A DNA stretch of 64,000 nucleotides from Paraspadella gotoi (GCA_051294375.1 CM119269.1:8181225-8245224), one strand, 5' to 3'; positions 10,962-21,880 are shown, numbered from the stretch's first letter. Made by a program: numbers and translations. Notes: generated by a model from the letters alone, not told the origin.

Positions 10962-13941
10962 TCATAGGTTTGGTTGCGGCGGTTGTGATTTGCGACACAT
11001 TCCCATGTGCAGAGAAATGCCCACTTGGAAGAGAAGATCCAAAGCTGGAAAGGAAAAAAAATAAATGTTTGGTTGCTCGTTATTGTTATTAAAATCTTTG
11101 TTTAAAAACTATTTTAAAACATAACAAACCAAAAAGATAACCCTTTTCAATCCAATCGCCACCCCCTCCCACAAAAAAAATATTCCTAGACCATTGATGT
11201 CGACCTGCGACGGCCCATGAGATGGAGACCAAGAGGACGCATTTGTCGAGCGGTGGATTGTGATGTCTGATTGCGTAGCCGTAAATCTCGGCGCCGGGGA
11301 GATAATAACAGGTGAAGTTGTCTTTCTTCATTGAGGGGGAAAAGGAGGAAGGAGTCCGGCGACGAAACGCTTCTGAAATTAAAAAAAAAAAGACCATTCT
11401 GAAATGACCCAGAGGAGAGGGGGTTTGCCCGGTTGCCCTTTCGCTCTGACGGTTGGGATTATAGCTCTCCCGCTTCATGCGCCCAGCGGGTCTGGGAGAT
11501 TTTTCTGTCAGTCGAATTGCTTTCCGGCCCGTCTCTCCCTTGCAAGGACCGTTCCGACAAATAATGACAAATTTAGTTCTCAAAAGATTAGTCGCGTTCT
11601 TTAATGATTGAAATATTTTAATCGTTAAGTTTAACCTTGTTTTGTCTATAGTGGTAGTTTTCATGCAATCTGTAACTTTGATTTGTCTTTAGTCTTAGCT
11701 TTTTGTGATGCTCATGTACGTACTGAATCAACCTTGTTGAATTCGAAATAAAAACGCATAAATAAGCCCATCAGCCCGCTAAACGATATAAGCCAATCAA
11801 CCAGAAGATCCAACAGTCCCTCAGCCAATGAGCGCCTTACCCGCCGGTTTGGTGCTGTTCTCGATCGTCTCAAGCGTCAGTCCGCTTCTCACTTCCGCGA
11901 TGTCGTCGTATTTTTTCATTTCCCGAAAAACGTTAATTTGATTCCATGTCTCGTTTCTGTCACAGCCTTAAATATTTGATGAATGAATGAATTAAAAAGT
12001 GAATGAAGAAATAATTCATTAATCAAAAAGTGACTGACGATGAGATAAATACAAAAAAATATTAAAATCATAAAGCTATTTGTTTTACTCGTTTAAATAT
12101 TTAAAACAAAAATTAATATAAGCTTTTGTAGTCGTATTTCACCCTGTCTATAAGTATTCATATTCATATTCATATTCATATTCATATTCATATTCATTAT
12201 TCAGTCGTGATCCGTTGGCTCACCCGCGGACGTGTAGATGGAGCAGAGTGGATATCTCTTCAACGTGATTTCGTCCTCGTGCAACATTTGGTGACGCCGA
12301 AGTTGACCGTGATACTTTGACCCCGGTTTGTTCACCACGTAGTTCACAAACACCTGGTTATTAATATTCGATAAAAAACAGAATTTAAAAACTTTGCAGC
12401 ATAAACTTTTTAATCGCAAGCAAATTTCTTCGCTAAATGATTTTAAAAAGAATCTTATTCTTGTCAAATAAAAATAAACTACGCGTTTAATCGTTTATAA
12501 AATATAAAACCACCAAAGCCTATCCAAAATAATTGGCAAGATAGATTATTTATTAAATGAATGGATAATTTGTAAATTGGTTGTACCAATTTCATAATAA
12601 AATATCGTTATTTCCTTTCATTTCGTTGTGTTTGGATGATAGAAAACGTTTTAGATTGTTTAAACAACGATTTTATTAGTAATAAAAAATAAATAAAAAA
12701 AATAAAATCGTTGTTTGAACAATCTAAAACGTTTTCTATCATAATAAAATAATATTTGATAATTATTTTTTTTTCCTGGGCCCGATATTAGACTCACCTG
12801 TCCACAAGGGATGATGCCGTGACAAGAAAAACCGCAGGTGCAGTTTTGTTTTCCTCTCGGTCGCACCTCCTCCACCGAACATTTGGCCTTTTCAAATCTG
12901 GGAGAGAAGGAAAGGAGGAAGAAAGAGGAAAGGGAAAAGGAAAGAAGAGGAAAGGGAGGAAGAAGGAGGAAAGGAAGAAATAAAGAAGAGGAAAGGAAGG
13001 AAAAAGGAGGAAAGGGAGAAAGAAAGAAGAGGAAAAGGAGGAAGGAGGAAAGGGAGAAAGAAAGAAGAGGAAAGGGAGGAAGAAGGAGGAGAGGGTGAGA
13101 AAAGGAGGAAAAAGGAAAATAGAGAGGAAAAGAAAAAAAAAGGACAAAGGGGGATAAATGAAAAAAAAAAATCTTAATTCCACAAAACTTTTCTTTAAAT
13201 TGAATTTTAAATAAGATTGAATTTTGACAAAATTGAATGAGATCAACAACGTTTCAATAATTTCGTCGTTTTACTTTAAATGACCTCACATCGGTCACTA
13301 AATAAAACGAACGGCGACAAATTCACAAAGTCACAACCGAGACTCTTCGCCGGAATGATTAAAAGAATTGTATCGATCTCAATGTTGACCTGTAGTGATT
13401 GACGAGCGGCCGCGAGAGGACCAGAAGCACGGAGACGGCGATCGTGAATGTCACGACCAGGAGGAACATGTTCACACTCCAGAGTCGATCCATCGGCGTC
13501 TGCGGCTCCGTGATCTGTGAAGAAGGTCAACGTAAAAGCGTGAGACTTTGACGAAAGAAGCGAAGAGTCGAAACGAAAAACATTGCTTCTATTTTTTAAA
13601 CTAAGACTATGACTTTTTGTTTAAAACTACCGGTCATTTGTTATATATATATATGGTTTCTACTAAGAGAGTTTTTTTTTTTTAAATCCAAAAGATAAAT
13701 ATAACTGTTTTGTTGTTTGTTGTTTGTTTACCGCAATATAAACTACTGTTTCGCGTCACCAATTGAGGCGAGAACAAATTTACCTTCTTCATCATCTTCT
13801 TGTTCTAAACAAAAACATTGCGTGGTGACTAAGTCGCCGCCCATAATGGAAGTGCATTGTGCGAGACGCGCTCAAGAAGAAAAAGCTTTGTTTCCGGCCT
13901 GGACGCTCTCCAGAGAAAGAGAGAGGAAGGGAGAGGGAGTC

Positions 13942-13978
<37 letters not shown>

Positions 13979-14300
13979 GAGAGAGACATCTCATATTTTT
14001 CCTTCTCTTTTCCCGATTCCACTTGAGTCTGACGCCAAAGCCATTTTTTTCTCTCCAGCCACAAACGTCTCCAATACTGAGTTATTTTGAAGTGAAAGCC
14101 CTGTAGGCTTTTATTTTCTTTATCTCGAAATAGAAATAAACCATTTTGTAATAAAATTGTTATCTCTATATATATTAACTAAACTAAAAATTGTAGAAAG
14201 CATAACGGTTTTCTATACATACAAGCAATACCTAAAAAGCATTAGTAACAAACTGAGGGTTAAAGAAAGAGAAAAAGAGAAAGAAAGAGAGAGGGGGTAG

Positions 14301-14341
<41 letters not shown>

Positions 14342-14407
14342 TGGCAAAATGGCAAAATAACTTACGATTGCGGCCCTAGCCGCTTTGTCATGTTCATTGT
14401 CTCCCAT
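10962..14407 (-). CDS. BK-channel beta / TipE-like accessory subunit
   Basis: Seven exons on the - strand: 14366-14407 (ATG), 13390-13514, 12798-12897, 12224-12353, 11841-11966, 11205-11372 and 10962-11044 (TGA). All have AG/GT borders and every junction is in phase. Together they give 258 codons, a 257-residue protein. Residues about 28-47 form a first membrane span (MFLLVVTFTIAVSVLLVL) and about 219-242 a second one (VLLVSISWAVA onward). Between them is a cysteine-rich outer domain with C62, C75, C77, C81, C87, C126, C134 and C196. Landmarks are PCGQVFVNY, LHEDEITL, PLCSIY and FTCYYLPG. Calcium-activated potassium channel beta subunits and insect TipE-type channel auxiliaries share this layout: two spans, a disulfide-rich loop, a PC..VYVN motif, a later CSY motif and FTCY. 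The inferred role is as a modulator of a BK or sodium channel at the plasma membrane. The cytosolic tail is short. The exact subfamily cannot be settled without an alignment. Confidence 0.8.
12180..12200. repeat. (ATTCAT)n microsatellite end
   Basis: A run of CATATT/ATTCAT hexamers from about 12155 to 12200 lies just outside exon 4 of the BK-beta-like gene. Confidence 0.8.
12505..12600 (+). repeat. Dispersed repeat family R2, short copy
   Basis: Starts at AAACCACCAAAGCCTATCC and keeps the GGCAAGATAGATTATTTATT and TTGGTTGTACCAATTT blocks. Intronic in the BK-beta-like gene. Confidence 0.8.
12636..12742. repeat. Hairpin: 42-bp inverted repeat
   Basis: Arms 12636-12677 and 12701-12742 are reverse complements over 42 bases with one mismatch, around a 23-base AT spacer. 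Each outer end reads ATGATAGAAAACGTTTTAG. It lies in intron 3 of the BK-beta-like gene, close to the donor of exon 3. It could be a foldback or MITE-type element. Confidence 0.9.
12890..13140. repeat. Purine tract (GGAA/AGGAAG)n
   Basis: Degenerate AGGAAGAAAG-type repeats directly upstream (on the - strand) of exon 3 of the BK-beta-like gene. On the coding strand this is a long pyrimidine tract next to the acceptor. Confidence 0.9.
13908..13990. repeat. (GA)n microsatellite
   Basis: GA tract in intron 1 of the BK-beta-like gene. Confidence 0.95.
14265..14340. repeat. (GA)n microsatellite
   Basis: GA tract just inside intron 1, within 30 bases of the exon 1 donor of the BK-beta-like gene. 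Confidence 0.95.
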
Positions 14408-14599
14408 TTTTCAGTTAGCTACGGGTTTTATACCACTGAGAACCCTAAAAACAAGTTGCATCTTTAAGGGTTAGAATATAGTTTGACTCGGTAAATTGAA
14501 CACTGCAAACCAAGTAATAGCCTCCCCCCCAAAAAAAAAATTCAAAAACTAAAAACTAAAAAATAAAGTTTTACAAGATGCTTTTTCATTTTTGCAAAA

Positions 14600-14865
14600 C
14601 TTCTGAAATATGTAATACTTAAGGGAGTGGTCTTTTCATATAATTGAAACATTCTTTGAAAAATAACCACTTCATTGGTTGGGAAGCCAGGTACTCTGGG
14701 AGTGAATAAACGAGTCTTGATTGAAAGCTTGCAGGCACATGTCATTATTTTGTGAGAGTGATGGAGACCTTAAACCACCAAAGCCTGTCCAAAGTCTGGG
14801 GCAAGATAGCTTATTTATTAAATGAATGGATAAAATTTATATTGGTTGTACCAATTTTATATAAC
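14600..14865 (+). repeat. Dispersed repeat family R2, long copy
   Basis: Long version. It begins with AAGGGAGTGGTCTTTTCAT and GAAACATTCTTTGAAA, then CCAGGTACTCTGGGAGTGAA and GCTTGCAGGCA, and ends with the common core to TTGTACCAATTT. The same order, inverted, is found at 43085-43400 and 50145-50440. Confidence 0.8.
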
Positions 14866-14946
14866 CAAAATAGAAATGCACTGTCCGACAGCATGCAGTA
14901 AGTACATGGATTGATGACTAGAACCTACTATGCATACATTCCTTAG

Positions 14947-15192
14947 TTATTCGGCAGCTTCTTCGGCTTTTTTGGGCCAATCATAATAGAGGGAAAACGG
15001 GACCATAAATTGGTTATAAAACGAAAACCCGACCGCGACCAAAATAAAGACGAGCCAGTGTCGATTCAATGAACCTCTGACTACATTCACGGTTGACAAA
15101 CCAGAACAAAATTCATAGAAAAAACGAGGAACCGGTTTGCAAGTTTGATTTTTTTTAGCTTTTGAAAACAAGAAACTGGTCATTCTGGTCAT
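14947..15192 (-). CDS. Small single-pass membrane protein, possibly mitochondrial
   Basis: An 81-codon frame starts at the ATG at 15192 and ends TGA. The N-terminal half is basic and rich in Ser/Phe, as in mitochondrial presequences. A hydrophobic segment (WLVFILVAVGFSFYNQF) follows, and the protein ends YYDWPKKAEEAAE. Size, one span and tail are reminiscent of cytochrome c oxidase subunit 6C-type inner-membrane proteins, but I see no decisive motif. The part from about 15092 down could instead be a last exon, since GAATGTAG there resembles an acceptor. It is transcribed away from the CPT2 start, only 168 bases off. Confidence 0.4.
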   Translation of the reverse strand: MTRMTSFLFSKAKKNQTCKPVPRFFYEFCSGLSTVNVVRGSLNRHWLVFILVAVGFSFYNQFMVPFSLYYDWPKKAEEAAE

Positions 15193-15360
15193 CTGATCAA
15201 GAATGAAAAATAAGATTTTCACAGCATCTTAACTCGGGATTCACGATCACGATGTGAGGTTTCAATACAGAAAAAAAATATCCTCAATCGATTTAACCCA
15301 CGTGAAAAAAGAGTTTTTCTCCCTTGACGCGTGTCTCTTATTTTCCTATTACGATCCATA
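15193..15360. promoter_or_regulatory. Candidate bidirectional promoter
   Basis: The 168 bases between the divergent starts of the small membrane protein (-) and CPT2 (+). No TATA box is obvious. This is inferred only from geometry. Confidence 0.3.
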
Positions 15361-17403
15361 ATGAAGTCAACGAAATCGTCAACCTTATTGGCTCTCCGCC
15401 TCGCGACGTCATTGACCGAGGCCTTAACCGCCACGCCAATTTGTTCTTTCTCATCAGCGCCATCTCTTACGATCTCTCCGGTGACGCGCGACCCGGCCAA
15501 ACTCGCCGCTCTCTCGCGTCTCGACGACTTTCATTTTCTGCCCGGAACCGAAATGCCAACTTTGCATTTCCAGCGGAGTCTCCCTCGTCTCCCGATTCCG
15601 CGACTCGAAGACACCTGTCGGCGATACTTGGCCGCTCAACGACCGCTTCTCAAGGACGCCGACTATGAGCGAACTAAAGATGCAACGGCCGAGTTTCTAG
15701 TCGGCGACGGTCGGCGTTTGCAAAAGGAACTGATCGTCCGGGATGATCAGAATCCCGAGACTTCGTACGTGAACAAATTTTGGTTGGAGAGCTATCTGAA
15801 GGATCGACGTCCTCTGCCGATCAATTCGAACACAAGCTCATTCTTGGCAAACGACGACAACAACAACGATCAACTCATCCGCGCTACCAACTTTCTCGTT
15901 TCCGCCGCGCGATTTTTCAATTCGCTGACGCAGGGAACGCTGGATCCGACGACGCTGCGCAGCGTGTCCGCCGCAGCCGACGTCTCAAAGTTGATTCGTT
16001 GCCCAGATACGCTGGCTACTTACCACGCCTACGCGGCGGGAATCGTGCCGCTGGATATGAGTCAGTTTGAGAATCTCTTTAACTCGACTCGGGTCCCTAA
16101 GATCGGTATGGACGAGCTCGTTAAAGGCGAAGGAGGTCACGTGATCGTCTTGAGAAAAGGTCACATGTATTCGGTTCCGATTTTAAAATCCGACGGATCG
16201 ATCGTCGATTTCGTCTCTATTCTCGCCAATCTCAAGTCCATCAAGGAAGATCCCCGCCCTCCGGCCGACGCCCCCGTCGCCGCCATCACCGCCACCGATC
16301 GAGACCACGCCCACAATCTCCGGAAGGCGCTCGTCGACGCGGGAAACGGCGCCTCTTTAGGGGAAATCGACTCGGCGCTCTTTTGTCTCTCGTTAATTGA
16401 CGCCGCTCCGAAAGATCGCGCCGAATTGAGCGCCGTTTTTCTCCGCGGCGTTGTGGATGGCATCGACATTTGGTTCGACAAGAGCGTCACGATGATGATT
16501 GACGATGACGGCGCCGCCGGCATCAATTTGGAACACTCGTGGGGCGACGCCATGACACTTTATCGTTTTATCAAAGAGATTTTTGTGGATTCGAACTCGC
16601 GGCCTACTATCGGCGTCACCGACCTCGCCCGATGCAGCCCGACGCCGCCGCGCAGTATCGAGTTCGCCGTGGAGGACGGGCTGCGTGACGAGCTTCGCCG
16701 CGTTGCTTCAAAACACCGAGAGAACGCGAAAACTCTGAAGATAAAACTGATGGATTTTCATAAGGCGAAGCGGGGCTTTTTCAAAAGCCACGGATTAAGT
16801 CCCGATTCTCTCCCTCAACTCGCATTTCAAATGGCTTATCACCGACTAACGAGAACGACTCCTTCGACATATGAGCCTTGCTCCACCGCCGCCTTCAAAG
16901 GCGGTCGCACGGAGACCATCCGTTCGGCCACTTTGGCCACCAAAGCCGCCGTCGAGGCCTTCGCCGCTCCGACTGCCGATTTCACCATCGGGAATTTCCG
17001 CGGACTTCTCGACGCCTGCTCCGTAGAACACCTCCGCCTGAGTGAGGAGGCAAAGATGGGCCAAGGCTTCGACAGGCATCTCTTCGCTCTGAGGAGGCTC
17101 GCGGAGGAGTCGGGCGACCGTCTTCCCAACATTTTTGTCGACGAGGCTTTCGACTCCATCAATCGAAATCTCCTCTGCACATCGACCATGAACGGAGTCG
17201 GCGTCAGCGGCGGACGCTTCGGCCCGGCAGCGCAGCAGGGTTTCGGACTCTGCTACAGATATTTGGATCGATTGACCGCCAGTATCACGTGGCGCGAAAG
17301 TAGCGCCGACGGTGACGGGTTCTGCGAGGCACTCGAGATTAGTTTGAATGATATTTTGGCAATTTTGGAAGGGAGGGTTTTTAGAGGGAAAAAAATGAGC
17401 TGA
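15361..17403 (+). CDS. CPT2: Carnitine O-palmitoyltransferase 2, mitochondrial
   Basis: An intact single-exon frame of 680 codons. I chose the ATG at 15361 because the open frame upstream offers only a GTG. The Ser/Thr/Arg-rich, acid-poor first 45 residues look like a mitochondrial presequence. Family landmarks in order are: the N-terminal LPRLPIPRLEDTCRRYL block, YVNKFWLESYL, the catalytic INLEHSWGDAM with the active histidine at residue 392, TYEPCSTAAFKGGRTETIR at 503-521, and MGQGFDRHLFALR at 566-578, then the C-terminal STST and GGRFGP segments. The enzyme sits on the matrix face of the inner membrane and transfers long-chain acyl groups from carnitine to CoA. Length is close to the human protein (658). 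Unlike its neighbours, it has no intron and is notably GC-rich. That could mean a functional retrocopy or simple intron loss; no poly-A tail remnant is obvious. Confidence 0.97.
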   Translation: MKSTKSSTLLALRLATSLTEALTATPICSFSSAPSLTISPVTRDPAKLAALSRLDDFHFLPGTEMPTLHFQRSLPRLPIPRLEDTCRRYLAAQRPLLKDADYERTKDATAEFLVGDGRRLQKELIVRDDQNPETSYVNKFWLESYLKDRRPLPINSNTSSFLANDDNNNDQLIRATNFLVSAARFFNSLTQGTLDPTTLRSVSAAADVSKLIRCPDTLATYHAYAAGIVPLDMSQFENLFNSTRVPKIGMDELVKGEGGHVIVLRKGHMYSVPILKSDGSIVDFVSILANLKSIKEDPRPPADAPVAAITATDRDHAHNLRKALVDAGNGASLGEIDSALFCLSLIDAAPKDRAELSAVFLRGVVDGIDIWFDKSVTMMIDDDGAAGINLEHSWGDAMTLYRFIKEIFVDSNSRPTIGVTDLARCSPTPPRSIEFAVEDGLRDELRRVASKHRENAKTLKIKLMDFHKAKRGFFKSHGLSPDSLPQLAFQMAYHRLTRTTPSTYEPCSTAAFKGGRTETIRSATLATKAAVEAFAAPTADFTIGNFRGLLDACSVEHLRLSEEAKMGQGFDRHLFALRRLAEESGDRLPNIFVDEAFDSINRNLLCTSTMNGVGVSGGRFGPAAQQGFGLCYRYLDRLTASITWRESSADGDGFCEALEISLNDILAILEGRVFRGKKMS

Positions 17404-18100
17404 CGTTGAGATCTTTTGTTAGCCACTTAATGGTATTGTTGGTTGCTACATTAGCTTTGCATCGGCGAAAGGAGTGCCGGCACTTTTTGCTATTTAAACT
17501 TAAAAATGATTGGCATAGGATTATTAGCAATGCCGCTGGTCTTGCCTCACAATTTGGTTCTGAAGGTCTGTAGAGAATTCCTGTTTCATTTTTTTCAAGT
17601 TGTGGATTATTTTAATATTTGGAGGATTTACTGAAAGAATATGAATGTTATTTTTATTGTTTCTCTCGTTTGATAAATAATCTTAAAGAATTTTTTTTTA
17701 TTAGATACATGAATATTTATTGAAGAGACAGTAATTATTGTGATGCGTTAAGAGGAAAGGTCATTCAGCATAACAATACGCAATCATTGATGTGTTAGAG
17801 CTAATATATCGAGAAAAAAAAATAAGTTCTTATTTATTTGTGTTCATTCTGTTTTCATAATTTTTTTTAAATGGGTAAATAACAAAAATTGTTAAGTTAA
17901 ATGGGTAAGCACATTTTTTAAAGATTTGTTTTCAATCTGGTTGTTAAAAAATTCTAGGTAAGCAAGTTAAAACCACGGTATGGAATAGTTTAGAAGGGAG
18001 AATTAAACAATTTAATCTCGTTACTCTGTTGGTTTTCCAGTCATGAACAAATCTTTAGTTAATAGATGGTAAAGAAATTCGAGCTACAATGAATCTAACA
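17404..18100. other. CPT2 3' flank, no gene seen
   Basis: AT-rich sequence. A short segment near 17718-17755 (GAAGAGACAGTAATTATTGT) recurs near 18900, next to a SINE. Confidence 0.45.
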
Positions 18101-18104
18101 TGAA

Positions 18105-18376
18105 TTTGAAGAGTTGCAGCCTAAACGACTGCAATAATATTCAATTAAAAATTTGATTAGCAATCTTAAAAACATTTGTAAAAATGTAATAGAGAGACAT
18201 TTTGATAAACGGTTCAGTTAGAAAGAATTCAGGGTTAAAGTTTAAAAACGTTTCATTTTAAGGATACAAGTTGAAATTTAAAAAATGTCTCTCTATTACA
18301 TTTTTCTAATTCAGTAATAAAGAATTCATAAAAAATATCAGATGGATTGGCCTTTCGTTTGACCTGCAACTCTTCA
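18105..18376. repeat. Interrupted inverted-repeat element
   Basis: Outer arms GAAGAGTTGCAG (18109-18120) and CTGCAACTCTTC (18364-18375) are complementary. Inner arms at 18179-18203 and 18281-18306 (AATGTAATAGAGAGACATTT and its reverse complement) pair over about 25 bases. The overall form suggests a decayed foldback or MITE. Confidence 0.6.
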
Positions 18377-18540
18377 GATAGGTTTCTTTATTTTATATTA
18401 TAATTAAAACCGATATAAAATGGGGTAGAATGCATCAAATGCCTTAACATACAACATTTTTCGGAATCGCCAGGAAGCTCAGTTTCTGTAAATTTAGTAC
18501 TTGCCATTTTAGCTATTTTGAAGGAAGTAATACTTATTTC

Positions 18541-18712
18541 GTTAATGACAGAACCGTTCAATATAAGCAGTCCCTGAGCTTTGGATCAGGCTGAAACACC
18601 GTCCCTCTTAACTGCTAGGCGACCACCGGCAAGAAACCCGGACCTATGGTTGGAGATGAATGACTTGCCTCCTGCACAATGGCCGCTGATGAACGGTTGG
18701 TGGATTTTAGTC
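18541..18712 (-). mobile_element. tRNA-derived SINE
   Basis: On the - strand it runs from CTAAAATCCACCAACCGTTC through a TTGTGCAGGAGGCAAGTCAT pol III A-box-like region and the GGTCGCC segment. It ends in TTATATTGAACGGTTCTGTC. It shares the full order with the copies at 18928 and 30640. Confidence 0.75.
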
Positions 18713-18927
18713 AACCATATATCCCCCCCTCTCTTAGGGAGAAGTCAGTTACGTCTCTTCAGTGAATTGTTGTTGATGAAAAGTTCGTCACCAGGTTGAG
18801 GCATGTCGCCTCATGTGTTATTGGTGGTAAGTGCATGACCAGGTTGAGGCATGTCGCCTGAAAGTGTTGTTGCTGTTGTGTTCGGAAGTTGGGCTCACCA
18901 ATGAAGAGGCAGTAATTATTGTTATGT

Positions 18928-19122
18928 GTTAATGACAGAACCATTCAATATAAGCAGTCCCTGTGCTTTAGATCAGGCTGTAACAGCGACTTACAGGCGG
19001 GTTAAGCGCCACGTCCCTCTTAACTGCAAGGCGACCACCGGGCAAGAAACCTTTGGGTTGGGAGGCGAATGACTTGCCTCCTGCACCAATGGCAGATGAT
19101 GAACGGTTGGTGGATTTTAGAG
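18928..19122 (-). mobile_element. tRNA-derived SINE
   Basis: The same family as the neighbouring copy, in the same orientation and more complete: ATTGGTGCAGGAGGCAAGTC, CGCCTCCCAACC, GCCCGGTGGTCGCC, GCAGTTAAGAGGGACG, then CTGTTACAGCCTGATC and TTATATTGAATGGTTCTGTC. Confidence 0.8.
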
Positions 19123-19224
19123 AAATAATTTGATTGAAAATATGAAGATTAGGAGAAACTGCAAATAACCTTGATCGTGGCCGGGCGAAACCTGATCCCT
19201 CGACGCCCCATAGCGGTTTTGCTG

Positions 19225-19320
19225 ATTGCAAAAGGCGAATAGTGAAGGACGAAAGGCGAATATTGAAGGACGAAAGGCGAATAGCGAAGGACGAAAGGCG
19301 AAATCGAATGGCGAACGACA
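19225..19320. repeat. Short tandem repeat, about 19 bp unit
   Basis: Four or five copies of GAAGGACGAAAGGCGAATA. The frames it opens (FAFRPSL repeats on -) are repeat artefacts. Confidence 0.85.
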
Positions 19321-19439
19321 GACGTTAAAGGACGGAGGTTGAACAAAGAAAAGTGTACAAGAGGGAAGAGGCAAATAGCAAATGGAAATAGGCAAGAGGA
19401 CTGAAGAAAAAATAAAATACAAAAGATCAAAAAGTTAAC

Positions 19440-20890
19440 AGATTTACAATGAAGTAAAAGAAAAATTGTCAGGGAGAAAAAAATTTAAGTGAATTTGGAA
19501 AAAAAAAAGAGAAGGAAGCAAAGTAAGAAACAAGCAAAAGGCGAAATGTAAATTGCAAAAGGCTATATGCTCAAGGCGAATAATAAAATGCGAAAAACTG
19601 TTAAATCTTTATAACTGCAGAGAAATTAATGAAAGCGAGGGCCGGTGTGAAGATTTTTTCACGATCTATGGTCAAAAGTTCACAACATTCGTTTTCATTA
19701 TCCAAGCAAAGTCGCTGCTTTCTACAGTTGGGAATAAATTATCAGATTTCCTTTTTTTGTATTTTAGTCGTTATTGGTTTTCTTTGGTTTGATTTATTTT
19801 ATAGAATTGTCTATGAAAATAATAAAGCGTCCACTATATGATTTCTCTTCATTTTTTTCTTTGGTTTAAAGTAGATATGATTGACTTCTCCGCTGGCGAC
19901 AGTTATGAGTTAAACGCTTTTGCCAGTTTCCGTTCCTTATCTTGCGTGCGGCGCCCTTTATTCTTTGCCAATGTCTCATCGTTGCGCAGACACCATGACA
20001 TCAAGACTTGAGAGAATCGAAACATCGCTTTTTCTTTTCTCGCAGGCGATGCGCCGAGTCGGTCGACCGCGGTCAAAGACACGGGTCAGGCAATGGTCAG
20101 GTCAAAATAAACTAATTACGAAACTCAGGTCGGATACGATTACGGTAAAAACTCAGAAAAGAAACTCTGTATTACTGATGCATATTTTTTGGTCATTGGT
20201 ACGATTTGACGGGATACGAGAAACAAATGAGATTTGCTTAAACGGAGCTTGGGCGAAGGAAAAAGCAATTGAACGGTCGCTCCTTTAAAGGTTTTTTAAT
20301 TGATACTTTCATTTTCAAAAATATATTGTATCAGTAATGTATTGCCCTGAATTAGTGGTTTGCTGGGAAAAAACTAAAGGAAGAAAGCGCTTCGACAGGG
20401 AATTTCCACCGGATGCTTCTTTGACTTTTGACTTTTTCTTTGACAATTGCAACATTAAGCTTCATCTTTGCAGGATTTGTTGATGCTTTTTTCTTGCAGA
20501 TCAGTCCGCAACATGGGTTAGAGGTCACAAGCTCCAATACCGGGGTAGCAATTTATTGACACCATGACTTGGTCTATGAACACCAATTTGTTTAATTATT
20601 TTCTCTATCATTAACACTACTATTGAGTAATATAAATTAATTTACCGAACCAGAACCTTTTTTCTTTGATGTAATTAAAAATATTAAATTTTCAGTAGAG
20701 TGAAAGTCGTTGATGATACTAACATGAATTTCTAAATATATACCTGAATGTAAATTGAAAAAAAAGATATAGATTAGTAGTTTACAAAGATTATAGATTA
20801 ATAAATAATAAATTAATAAAATTAATAAATAAATAATAATTAAATAAATAATAAATTATAAATTATAGATTAATTATAGATTAACGGTTT
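19440..20890. other. No gene seen
   Basis: Several short frames exist, for example a 61-codon one on - at 20352-20537. None has a clear splice context or family resemblance. AT-rich simple sequence fills 20760-20880. Confidence 0.4.
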
Positions 20891-20896
20891 ACTCAC

Positions 20897-21091
20897 CTGA
20901 CGTCCTCTCCTTTTGTTACGTTTTTTATTTCTACGTTGCCCTTTTGTTTTCTCCGCTTGTTTTCTTCTTCTTTTTTGTTCTTCCTCTTCCCCTTGATTTT
21001 TAACTTCTTGATCCTCCTCTTCGTCGCAGGCCCATCTGCCGTCGATTCCTCTCAGCGTCTCCGCCGCCTCGCATCCTTTCGATCTCGGCAT
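20897..21091 (-). CDS. First coding exon of a highly charged protein
   Basis: Reads from ATG at 21091 through MPRSKGCEAAETLRGIDGRW, then an acidic run and a long Lys/Arg/Gln-rich stretch. It ends exactly at a strong donor (CAG|GTGAGT) in phase 0 after 65 codons. An in-frame ATG further upstream (21133) would add fourteen residues made of RHL repeats and is less likely. The composition suggests a nuclear or nucleolar protein with a coiled or disordered basic region. I could not find the next exon on the - strand. No known family is recognised. Confidence 0.5.
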
Positions 21092-21764
21092 GGTGACAGC
21101 TGATAGATGCCGCAGATGTCGCAGATGCCGCACGATACTGTACGGAACTATTGAAGATAATAAAAATTGCGACGTGGCACTATCATATCGAAATAATTTT
21201 TTTTATCGAATAAGGTTAGTCGATCGTACAAAAATATATATGCCTTTAATTAATTAGGGACTATCATCGGAATCCTCTCAAGCAATATCAGTTGTCAAAA
21301 ATCATTTCTTTAGGAGATATAAGGCTTTTCTCTATTTCAGACTCACTTTGGTCGACGTATATTCCAGGAACTTTATGATGAATTTACTTTTTTTTTAAAT
21401 CTTGATAAACAACTGGATACCTAGCATGGATTAATAACAAATTTTCTAAAAATGTTTTACTGTATTTGAGTTTTGAAAACTAGCTTAAATATATAGGGAA
21501 TCATGGGGAATCACTACCATTCTAATTAAATATAATGATTGATATTATAACGCACTTGATGGTTCGGGATTTCATCCGCAACGATCCGCAAATGAGTAAT
21601 GCCAAAATGATTTTCTAATTAATTTTTTTTAACACTTCGATAAGAACCATTTACTAAGTAGAATATTTTTTAACTGCGGATTTGAAGTGGTTAAGAAAAC
21701 TAAATTTTCTTCATGGCTGAAAGACTAAGAGTCAGCATCGGATCGACAAAAACGAGGATTATTT

Positions 21765-21880
21765 GTTTCGGGTTTCGGTTAGAGATAAGGTTAGATTAGG
21801 GGATAGAGATTAGGGTTGGATTAGGGTTAGAGATTAGGGTAGGGATTAGGGTTAGGATTAAGGTTAGGGATTAGTGTGTT
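21765..21880. repeat. Interstitial TTAGGG-like tract
   Basis: Irregular GATTAGGGTTAGGATTAGGG-type repeats. The register slips often, so this is not an active telomere but resembles decayed telomere-type repeat. Confidence 0.7.
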
